From positions 2,852,001 to 2,916,000 of the forward strand of contig NZ_PYHR01000002.1 of assembly GCF_003121705.1 (NCBI RefSeq): DNA of 64,000 nucleotides. Reading direction: 5' to 3'. Every line of letters starts with the position of its first letter. The stretch's first letter is position 1. This DNA is from Serinibacter arcticus (lineage in GTDB: Bacteria > Actinomycetota > Actinomycetes > Actinomycetales > Beutenbergiaceae). Positions 17,601-25,713 of this stretch are shown one piece after another. Below the pieces are notes generated by a model, which made no database searches, was not told where the DNA came from, and was given only the letters and a program-made list of their open reading frames with translations. The position numbers and the translations under genes were made by a program.

Positions 17601-20220
17601 CAAGGTCTTCCTCAACGGCGCGCTGGTGAACGACTTCACCAGCACCGACCCGGCCCGCGACCTGGCCTCGGGCTTCATCGGTCTCCAGAACCACGGCGGC
17701 GGCGAGGCGGTCAGCTACCGCAACGTCCGCGCCCTGGACCTGGCCGAGCGCACCGCCGTCACCCCGGCGGCCGTGACGTTCGCCGACGTGAGCGGCACCG
17801 ACGACGACACGTTCACCGTGCCGGCGGTCGAGGGTGTCGCCTACCTCGTCGACGGCGACGTCGTGGAGGCCGGGACCTACCCGGGCACCGGCACGGTCAC
17901 CGTGACGGCGCGCGCCACCGAGGGCTTCGTGCTCGTCGGCGGCGTCGACCCGCAGTGGGTGTACACGTTCGACGACACCGTGAGCAACGTCGTCATCCCG
18001 TCCGAGCAGGTCTCGATCGGCATGTACTCGCTCAAGCCGTGGGTGGACGAGGTGGGCGTCGAATCCGTCGTCGACCGCCTCTCCTCGATCGGTCTGGAGA
18101 ACATCGAGCCCTACGGCGAGACGTTCGGCGACTACACGGCGCTGGAGTTCCGCAACCTCGCCGACGAGCTCGGTCTCGCCGTCCCGTCCTCGCACTACGA
18201 CGTCGCGGAGGACACGTTCGAGGACACGCTGGACTTCGTCTCCACGCTGGGACAGTCCTACGTCGGTTCGGGCGGGTTCCCCGCACCGGGCCTGGGCGGC
18301 TTCGACCGGGAGCCGACCTACGACGAGGTCGTCCAGACCGCGGCCGCGATGGACCGGCTCGGCAAGCGCTCCGTCGAGGCGGGGGTGGGCAAGTTCTTCG
18401 GCCACAACCACTCGTGGGAGTTCACCACCTCGTTCGTCGAGGACGGCGTGACGAAGACGGCCTGGGAGATCCTGGTCGAGAAGACCGACCCCGACTACGT
18501 CACGTTCCAGCTGGACGTGGCCTGGGCCGCTCACGCCGGCATGGACGTGGTCGACCTGCTCGACCGCTACGACGACCGCGTGGAGCTGCTCCACGTCAAG
18601 GACGCCACGGGCCTGACCACCCAGCCGTGGCCGACGTTCGTCAACCTCGGTGAGGGTGACGTTCCGCTGCAGGCGATCCTGGCCAAGGGCCAGGAGATCG
18701 GCGTGGACTACTTCGTCATGGAGTACGACCTCGCGCCCGACGGCGAGGACTTCGTCGCCGAGGGCTTCGAGTACCTCACCGGCGTCCCCGCCGGCGAGCC
18801 GAACGATCCCGAGCCCACCGACCCGGTCGTCGTGCCGGTGGAGGACGTCTCGATCGGGATGTTCTCGCTGTTCCCGTGGACGAACCAGGTCGGCGTCGCG
18901 CCGGTCCTGGAGCGCATGTCCTCGATCGGTTTCCAGAACGTGGAGCCGTTCGGCGCGAACTTCACCGGCTACACGGCCCCGGAGTTCCGGGCGCTCACGG
19001 ACCGCCTCGGTCTGAACGTGCCGACGTCGCACTACAACACCAAGGTGGACACGTTCGACGAGACCCTGCAGTTCGTCGGGACCCTCGGGCAGCGGTACGT
19101 CGGTTCGGGCGGGTTCGCCGACCCCGGCATCACGTCCTACGAGAACGTGCTGGCGACGGCGGCCACGATGAACCAGCTCGGTCAGCGCTCCGTCGACGCG
19201 GGGGTGGGCAAGTTCTTCGGCCACAACCACGACGGCGAGTTCACGACGACGTACGAGCACGAGGGCGAGGTGCGCTCGGCCTGGGAGATCCTGGTCATGG
19301 AGACCGAGCCCGAGTGGGTGACGTTCCAGGTGGACGTCGCGTGGGCCACGCACGCCGGTGTGAACGTCGTCGAGCTCCTCGAGGAGCACGGTGAGCGGAT
19401 CGATCTGCTCCACGTCAAGGACGCCGTCAACCTCGGCGGCACGCCCGCGAAGGCGAGCCCGACGTTCGTGAACCTGGGCGAGGGCAGGGTCCCGCTGCAG
19501 GCGATCCTGACCGAGGCGCAGGAGCAGGGCGTCGAGCTGTACACGATCGAGTACGACCTCGCGCAGGACGGCGAGAGCTTCGCGGCCGAGGGCTTCGAGT
19601 ACCTGACCGGTCTCGAGGCCGGCGACCCCACGCCCGTGCCCTTCGTGGACGTGCCCGTGCTCACGCAGTTCTTCGACGAGATCTCGTGGCTGTTCGAGAA
19701 CGAGATCTCCACCGGTTGGGAGACGGAGGCGGGGCGCGAGTTCCGTCCGCTGACCCCGATCGCGCGTGACGCGATGGCGGCGTTCCTCTACCGCCAGGCG
19801 AACTCCCCGGAGTTCACGGCGCCGACGGTCTCGCCGTTCGCGGACGTGTCCACCGACAACCAGTTCTACAAGGAGATCACCTGGCTGTACGAGGAGGGCA
19901 TCTCGACCGGATGGGTGAACGCCGAGGGTCGTGAGTTCCGTCCGCTCGAGCCGATCGGTCGCGACGCGATGGCGGCGTTCCTGTACCGGATGGCCGACTC
20001 GCCGTCCTTCACCGGACCGGTGGTCTCGCCGTTCACCGACGTGGCTCCGTCCACGCAGTTCTACAAGGAGATCACCTGGCTGGTGAGCGAGGGGATCGCG
20101 ACGGGGTGGGTCGGCAACGACGGGACGGCGGAGTACCGCCCCGTGAGCCCGATCAACCGTGACGCGATGGCCGCGTTCCTGTACCGCTACGACGACGCGG
20201 GCTTCTCCGACGTCGGCTAG
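14699..20220 (+). pseudogene. Secreted multidomain sugar-processing protein (PA14, NHL, CBM, DUF1080, two epimerase barrels, SLH-like), frameshifted
   Basis: About 1840 residues if one base is restored at the CCCC run 15239-15242 (frame A ends LLLQWKP, frame B resumes PGAADWATIP). Order: signal peptide (cleavage near 42), PA14-like 60-180, NHL/sorbosone-dehydrogenase-like propeller about 245-567, beta-sandwich linker, CBM35/CBM6-like 690-820, DUF1080 (3-keto-disaccharide hydrolase-like) 832-1013, two xylose-isomerase-like TIM barrels about 1103-1367 and 1382-1640, and three SLH-like repeats 1647-1840 (each with AMAAFLYR). The parts suggest sugar oxidation, keto-glycoside cleavage and isomerisation on one cell-surface chain; this function is inference. 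A terminator follows. The preceding 193 bases hold no gene. Confidence 0.82.
18007..19620 (+). repeat. Tandem internal duplication of an isomerase/epimerase barrel
   Basis: Two copies of a roughly 260-residue TIM-barrel segment follow each other inside the secreted protein (18007-18800 and 18845-19620). Both start VSIGM-(Y/F)-SL and contain AGVGKFFGHNH, FQ(L/V)DVAWA-(A/T)-HAG and LLHVKDA. Identity is visible at nucleotide level, for example a shared run around 18382 and 19198, so the duplication is recent or gene-converted. Confidence 0.85.
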
Positions 20221-20235
20221 TCCCAGGTAGCTCGC

Positions 20236-20270
20236 CGCCGCCCCCGGGCCCCTCGGACCCGGGGGCGGCG
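20236..20270 (+). terminator. Rho-independent-type hairpin after the secreted protein gene
   Basis: Perfect 13-bp stem (CGCCGCCCCCGGG with its complement) around a 9-base loop, 16 bases after the stop codon. No U-tract follows, as is common in actinomycetes. Confidence 0.7.
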
Positions 20271-20283
20271 TGCGTCCCGCCGC

Positions 20284-20344
20284 CGTTGCGCGCACGGATG
20301 GTCGGTTCCGGGACGCCGAAGCGACCACCGGCGCGCGCAACGCG
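20284..20344. repeat. 61-bp hairpin repeat, copy 1
   Basis: Imperfect palindrome: the left arm begins CGTTGCGCGCACGGATGGTC and the right arm is nearly its reverse complement, giving a stem of about 25 bp. A near-identical copy lies at 20881-20941, so the two bracket the small lipoprotein gene 20368-20832. Confidence 0.85.
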
Positions 20345-20367
20345 CCGCCGGCCGCGAGGATGGATGC

Positions 20368-20832
20368 ATGACGCGCCACGCCCGCACCGCAGCCTGGGCC
20401 GCCGTGGTGCTGGTGGGCGCCGTCGGGCTGACCTCCTGCGCGGGGATCACAAACGGCGCGTGCACGGCGATCGGGTGGTCGAACGTGCTGACGGTGCAGC
20501 TCGACGGCGAGGCGTCCGACCTCGCCGAGGTCGCTGAGGTAGCGCTGTGCGTCGGCGACGAGTGCGTCACGGGCGAACCGGAGAGGACGCCCCCGGCCAC
20601 CCTCGGGACGTCCTGGGCCGTTCTCGGGGCGGTGTCGCTCTTCCCGCGGGACGACGACGACGGGCCTTGGCTCTACGCGATCGACGGACGGCCGGAGGAG
20701 CTCACGGTCCGGGCGAGCGCCGCCGACGGCACGGTGCTGACCGCCACCCCGGTGACCCTCGACTGGAAGCGGGTGGGCGGCAGCGCCAGGTGTGGCGGCC
20801 CCCACGAGGCGTCGGTCGCGGTCGATCTCTGA
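20368..20832 (+). CDS. Small hypothetical lipoprotein
   Basis: A 154-residue protein with a signal peptide ending in lipobox LTSC (lipidated Cys24). The mature part has cysteines at the pair ALCVGDECV and near the C-terminus (SARCGG), suggesting disulfides outside the cell. I recognise no family. It is flanked on both sides by near-identical 61-bp hairpin repeats and stands alone between the secreted protein terminator and kdp. No clear ribosome site precedes the ATG. Confidence 0.7.
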   Translation: MTRHARTAAWAAVVLVGAVGLTSCAGITNGACTAIGWSNVLTVQLDGEASDLAEVAEVALCVGDECVTGEPERTPPATLGTSWAVLGAVSLFPRDDDDGPWLYAIDGRPEELTVRASAADGTVLTATPVTLDWKRVGGSARCGGPHEASVAVDL

Positions 20833-20880
20833 CCCGGCCTGACCCGGCCTGACCCGGCCCGGCCCGGCCCCCGCGCCCGC

Positions 20881-20941
20881 CGTTGCGCGCACGGTTGGTC
20901 GGTTCGGGGGCGCCGAAGCGACCATCGGTGCGCGCAACGCG
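20881..20941. repeat. 61-bp hairpin repeat, copy 2
   Basis: Second copy of the palindrome at 20284, differing at only a few positions (for example ACGGTTGGTC for ACGGATGGTC, with a matching change in the other arm), in the same orientation. Just upstream, 20831-20866 holds a short GACCCGGCCT run. Confidence 0.85.
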
Positions 20942-20947
20942 GCGTCC

Positions 20948-21023
20948 CGACCTGACCGACGGCGCCCGACCTGACCGGCGGCGCCCGACCTGACCGGCGG
21001 CGCCGGACCTGACCGGCGGCGGG
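20948..21023. repeat. 19-bp tandem repeat, four copies, upstream of kdp
   Basis: CGACCTGACC recurs at 20948, 20967 and 20986, with GGACCTGACC at 21005: an exact 19-base period, each followed by a GGCGGCGCC-like segment. It lies about 100 bases before kdpF. The remaining spacer to 21122 shows no gene and no recognisable riboswitch. Confidence 0.8.
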
Positions 21024-21122
21024 CGCCCCGCCGTCGGGATGCCGTCAGGGAATCACGCCCGGCCGTATGGGTTCCGTGAGGATGGCTCACCCGCCCCCGG
21101 CGACGGGTGTGGAGTCGGAGCC

Positions 21123-21212
21123 GTGATCATCTTCCAGACCGTCGCGGCCGTCCTCGGCGTCGCCGCGCTCGGCTACCTCGTCCTCGCCCTCCTCACGCCC
21201 GAGCGGTTCTGA
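21123..21212 (+). CDS. kdpF: Potassium-transporting ATPase small subunit
   Basis: A 29-residue single-span membrane peptide (start GTG, then [20 protein letters not shown] and ending LTPERF) directly before kdpA. Size, hydrophobicity and position match KdpF, which stabilises the KdpABC complex. Its stop overlaps the kdpA start by one base (TGATG). GGAG lies 9 bases upstream of the GTG. Confidence 0.9.
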   Translation: MIIFQTVAAVLGVAALGYLVLALLTPERF

Positions 21213-22885
21213 TGAACCCGGCCCTCGCCGCCCTGCTCCCGGTCGCGGTCCTCGCCGTCGCCCTCGCCGCGATCCACCGCCCGCTCGGCGACCACCTCGC
21301 CCGCACGTACACCTCGGGCCGCGACCTCGCGCTCGAGCGCGGCCTCTACCGCCTCACCGGCGTCGACCCGCGCGGCGAGCAGACGTGGCGCGCCTACCTG
21401 CGCGGCGTGCTCGCGATCTCCGTCGTCGGCATCGCGCTGCTGTTCCTGCTGCAGCGCACCCAGGCGATCCTCCCGTACGCCCTCGGCCTGCCGGCCGTCC
21501 CGGCGGACCTCGCGTTCAACACCGCCGTCTCGTTCGTCACGAACACGAACTGGCAGTCGTACTCGGGCGAGCTCACCCTCGGCTACACGGTCGCGATGCT
21601 CGGCCTCGCGGTGCAGAACTTCGTCTCCGCCGCGGTGGGACTCGCGGTCGCGATCGCCCTGGTCCGCGGCTTCGTCCGCCGCCGCAGCGGCACGCTCGGC
21701 AACGTCTGGGTGGACGTCACGCGCAGCATCACGCGCGTCCTGCTCCCGCTGTCGATCGTCGCCGCGCTGGTCCTCGTCGCCGGTGGTGTGGTGCAGAACC
21801 TCACCGGGTTCACCGAGGTCACCACCCTCGCGGGCGGGACGCAGCAGATCCCGGGCGGGCCGGTCGCGAGCCAGGAGGCGATCAAGCTGCTCGGCACCAA
21901 CGGCGGCGGCTTCTTCAACGCCAACTCCGCCCACCCGTTCGAGAACCCCGGCGCGTGGATCAACCTGCTGCAGGTGTTCCTCATGCTCGCGATCCCGTTC
22001 AGCCTCCCGCGCACCTTCGGCACGATGCTCGGTCAACCGCGTCAGGGCCGCACGATCCTCGCCGTCATGGCGGGCCTCTTCCTCGCCTCGCTCGCCCTCA
22101 CCACGTGGCTGGAGCTGCGCGGTGCCGGCGCAGCCCCCGAGCTCGCCGGTGCGGCGATGGAGGGCAAGGAGCAGCGGTTCGGGATCATCGGCTCGGTCCT
22201 GTTCGCCGCCACCGGCACCCTCACCTCCACGGGCGCCGTCAACTCGATGCACGACTCCTACACCTCGCTGGGAGGCATGCTCCCGCTCGTCAACATGATG
22301 CTCGGCGAGATCGCGCCCGGTGGGGTGGGCTCCGGCCTCTACGGCATGCTCGTGCTCGCCGTCGTCGCGGTGTTCCTGGGCGGCCTCATGGTGGGCCGCA
22401 CGCCGGAGTACCTCGGCAAACGGCTCGGCCCTCGCGAGCTCACGCTCGCGAGCCTGTTCATCCTCGTGACGCCGCTCCTCGTCCTCGCCGGCACCGCGCT
22501 GAGCTTCGCGATCCCCGCGGTGCGGGCCGACGTCGAGGCCACCTCGATCGCCAACCCCGGCATCCACGGCCTCACCGAGGTGCTCTACGCGTTCACCTCG
22601 GCCGCGAACAACAACGGCTCCGCGTTCGCCGGACTCACGGCGGACACGCCCTGGTTCAACCTCGCGCTCGCCGCGGCCATGCTGCTCGGCCGGTTCCTCC
22701 CGATCGCGATCGTGCTGGCGCTGGCGGGATCGCTCGCCGCGCAGGACACCGTCCCCGCCACCGCCGGGACCCTCCCCACGACGAGGCCGCTCTTCGCCGG
22801 CCTGCTCGGCGGCGTGACCCTCGTGGTCACCGCCCTCACCTACTTCCCCGTCCTGGCCCTCGGGCCCCTGGCTGAAGGCCTCTGA
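21212..22885 (+). CDS. kdpA: Potassium-transporting ATPase channel subunit
   Basis: A 557-residue membrane protein with about ten helices. It carries the four selectivity-filter-like loops of KdpA, for example [13 protein letters not shown] near residue 110 and [19 protein letters not shown] near 230, the latter the family hallmark. It forms the high-affinity K+ pore coupled to the KdpB ATPase. Start ATG overlaps kdpF and its stop overlaps kdpB (TGATG), so the operon is translationally coupled. Length is normal for the family. Confidence 0.97.
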   Translation: MNPALAALLPVAVLAVALAAIHRPLGDHLARTYTSGRDLALERGLYRLTGVDPRGEQTWRAYLRGVLAISVVGIALLFLLQRTQAILPYALGLPAVPADLAFNTAVSFVTNTNWQSYSGELTLGYTVAMLGLAVQNFVSAAVGLAVAIALVRGFVRRRSGTLGNVWVDVTRSITRVLLPLSIVAALVLVAGGVVQNLTGFTEVTTLAGGTQQIPGGPVASQEAIKLLGTNGGGFFNANSAHPFENPGAWINLLQVFLMLAIPFSLPRTFGTMLGQPRQGRTILAVMAGLFLASLALTTWLELRGAGAAPELAGAAMEGKEQRFGIIGSVLFAATGTLTSTGAVNSMHDSYTSLGGMLPLVNMMLGEIAPGGVGSGLYGMLVLAVVAVFLGGLMVGRTPEYLGKRLGPRELTLASLFILVTPLLVLAGTALSFAIPAVRADVEATSIANPGIHGLTEVLYAFTSAANNNGSAFAGLTADTPWFNLALAAAMLLGRFLPIAIVLALAGSLAAQDTVPATAGTLPTTRPLFAGLLGGVTLVVTALTYFPVLALGPLAEGL

Positions 22886-25079
22886 TGTCCCCGACCACCC
22901 TGCGCCCGACGGCGCCCACCCCCTCCGACCCGACCCCCTCCGACCCGACCTCCACCGCCCCCGCGCCCCGCAGCCGGAAGCGGCGCGCCCTGACAGCCGC
23001 GCAGGTCCGACAGGCCCTCCCGGTGGCCCTGCGCAAGCTCGACCCGCGCGAGCTCTGGCACAACCCCGTGATGCTCGTCGTCGAGGTCGGCGCCGCGTTC
23101 ACGACGGCGCTCGCGATCGCCGAGCCCTTCCTGGGCGGTCCGCAGGACTCCGGCGGTGCCCCGATCCCCGCCGCGTTCACCGCGATCATCGCCGCGTGGC
23201 TCTGGCTGACGGTGCTGTTCTCCACCCTCGCGGAGGCCGTCGCCGAGGGGCGCGGGAAGGCCCAGGCCGACAGCCTGCGCGCCACCCGCAGCACGACCCC
23301 CGCCACCGTCGTGCGGGTCTACGACGCGGTCCACGACCCGGCGGCCGGGAGGGCCGCCACGACCCAGGAGCCGTCCTCCGACCTCGTGGTGGGCGACGTC
23401 GTCGTGGTCGTGGCGGGCGAGCTGATCCCGGGCGACGGCGACGTCGTGCACGGCATCGCCTCGGTCGACGAGTCGGCGATCACCGGTGAGTCCGCCCCGT
23501 GGTGCGCGAGAGCGGCGGCGACCGCAGCGCCGTCACCGGCGGCACCCGGGTGCTGAGCGACCGCATCGTCGTCCGCATCACCAGCAAGCCGGGGGAGACG
23601 TTCGTCGACCGGATGATCGCGCTGGTCGAGGGAGCCTCGCGGCAGCGCACACCCAACGAGATCGCGCTGAACGTCCTGCTCGCGAGCCTCTCGGTCATCT
23701 TCCTCGTCGTCACCCTGACGCTGAACCCGATCGCCTCCTACGCGGCGGCACCCGTGAGCCTCACGGTTCTGGTGGCGCTGCTGGTGTGCCTCATCCCGAC
23801 GACGATCGGCGCTCTCCTGTCGGCCATCGGCATCGCCGGCATGGACCGCCTCGTGCAGCACAACGTGCTGGCGATGTCGGGCCGCGCCGTCGAGGCGGCG
23901 GGCGACGTCACCACCCTGCTGCTCGACAAGACCGGCACCATCACCTACGGCAACCGCCGGGCCACGGACGTCGTCCCGCTCACCGGTGTCACCCGCGAGG
24001 AGCTGCTGCGGGCCGCCGCGCTCGCGTCGCTGGCGGACCCGACGCCGGAGGGCGCCTCGATCGTCGTCCTCGCCCGGGAGGAGGGCCACACGCATCTCGA
24101 CGGCGACGCCCCCGCCGGCGAGGTCGTCCCGTTCACGGCGCAGACCCGGATGAGCGGCCTCGACCTCGCCGACGGGACCCGGTTGCGCAAGGGCGCCGGC
24201 TCCGCCGTCGCCGCCTGGGTCGCCGACGCGGGCACCGACCTGCCGCCGGCCACCGCCGCCGAGCTCGACGGCGCCGTCGCGGCGATCTCCGCGAGCGGCG
24301 GGACCCCGCTGGTCGTCGCCCACCAGGCGGGCGGTGCGGCGCGCGTCCTCGGCGTCGTCCACCTCAAGGACGTGGTCAAGGCCGGCATCACGGAGCGCTT
24401 CGCCGAGCTCCGCTCGATGGGCATCCGCACCGTGATGATCACGGGTGACAACCCCCTGACGGCCGCTGCGATCGCGGCGGAGGCCGGCGTCGACGACGTC
24501 CTGGCCGAGGCCACGCCCGAGGACAAGATGGCCTACATCCGCAAGGAGCAGGCCGGCGGCAACCTGGTGGCGATGACCGGCGACGGCACGAACGACGCCC
24601 CCGCGCTGGCGCAGGCGGACGTCGGGGTCGCGATGAACACCGGCACCTCGGCCGCCAAGGAGGCCGGGAACATGATCGACCTCGACTCCGACCCGACCAA
24701 GCTCATCGACATCGTCCGCATCGGCAAGCAGCTCCTCATCACGCGCGGCGCGCTGACCACCTTCTCCATCGCCAACGACGTCGCGAAGTACTTCGCGATC
24801 ATCCCCGCCATGTTCATGGGGGTCTTCCCCGGCCTCGCGACGCTCAACGTCATGCAGCTCGCCACCCCGGCCTCGGCCGTGCTCTCGGCGGTCGTCTTCA
24901 ACGCTCTCGTGATCATCGCGCTCATCCCGCTGGCGCTCCGGGGGGTGGCCTACCGGCCCGTGTCCGCCTCGGCGCTGCTGCGCCGGAACCTGCTCGTCTA
25001 CGGCCTCGGCGGTGTCGTCGGGCCGTTCGTCGGCATCAAGATCGTCGACCTTCTCGTCAGCCAGCTGCCCGGCTTCTGA
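22885..25079 (+). pseudogene. kdpB: Potassium-transporting ATPase ATP-binding subunit, frameshifted (probably a sequence error)
   Basis: A P-type ATPase of about 731 residues once one base is restored near 23499. Upstream frame reads [12 protein letters not shown] and the next frame resumes with [21 protein letters not shown], a seamless join inside the actuator domain. Downstream are the phosphorylation motif [11 protein letters not shown], the nucleotide-binding domain, and [16 protein letters not shown]. The N-terminal 40 residues are Pro/Thr-rich. The hydrolytic subunit drives K+ uptake through KdpA. The single missing G in a GG pair, with no other damage, argues for a read error. Confidence 0.92.
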
Positions 25080-25101
25080 CCCCCAGAACTGGAGATCACT
25101 C

Positions 25102-25694
25102 GTGTCCACCCTTCGCCAGTACGGCGTCGCCCTGCGGTTCCTGCTCGTCGCCACCCTCGTGCTCGGCCTCGGCTACCCGTTGCTCGTGACCGGCCTCGCC
25201 GCCGTCGCGCTGCCCCACCAGGCGGCCGGCTCCCTCGTCCGCGTCGACGGCCAGGTCGTGGGCTCGTCCCTGATCGGCCAGTCGTTCGCGGGTCCCGACG
25301 GCGCGCTCCCGGGCTACTTCGCCCCCGGCCGTCAGCCGCCGGGGACGGGTACGACGGCGCCGCCTCCTCCGGCTCCAACCTCGGCCCCGAGAACCCCGAC
25401 CTCGTCGCCGCGATCGCCCAGCGGCAGGCGGAGATCGCCGAGCGCGAGGGGGTCGCCGTCGCCGACGTCCCCGCCGACGCGGTCACCGCCTCGGCCTCCG
25501 GGCTCGACCCCCACATCAGTCCCGCGTACGCGCTGCTGCAGGTGCCGCGCGTCGCCGCCGAGCGCGACCTGCCCGAGTCCGAGGTGGAGGCGCTCGTGCG
25601 GTCTAGCATCGCGGGGAGGGACGCCGGCTTCCTGGGCGAGCCCCGCGTGAACGTCCTCGCGCTCAACCTCGCCCTGGACGAGCAGCAGGCGTGA
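25102..25694 (+). pseudogene. kdpC: Potassium-transporting ATPase C subunit, frameshifted (probably a sequence error)
   Basis: About 197 residues when a base is restored in the CCCCC run at 25322-25326. The N-terminal membrane helix and SLIGQSFAGPDG are in the first frame. The second frame resumes RPSAAGDGYDGAASSGSNLG and runs through LDPHISPAYALLQVPRVA, the KdpC signature, to 25694. KdpC is a membrane-anchored chaperone of the KdpB-KdpA complex. Start is GTG at 25102 with GGAG 7 bases upstream. This is the second broken gene in one operon, by the same kind of lesion. Confidence 0.92.
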
Positions 25695-25713
25695 GCCCGA
25701 GGAGAACGACCGC

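Noticed and set aside
16423-21090. A very long open frame on the minus strand opposite the secreted protein (about 1555 codons)
   Set aside because: Composition is Arg/Val/Glu/Gly-rich shadow translation of high-GC codons; the plus strand has recognisable domains through the same bases.
20833-21122. A cyclic-di-AMP (ydaO-type) riboswitch controlling kdp
   Set aside because: The spacer holds the hairpin repeat and 19-bp tandem repeats, and none of the conserved ydaO motifs were seen.
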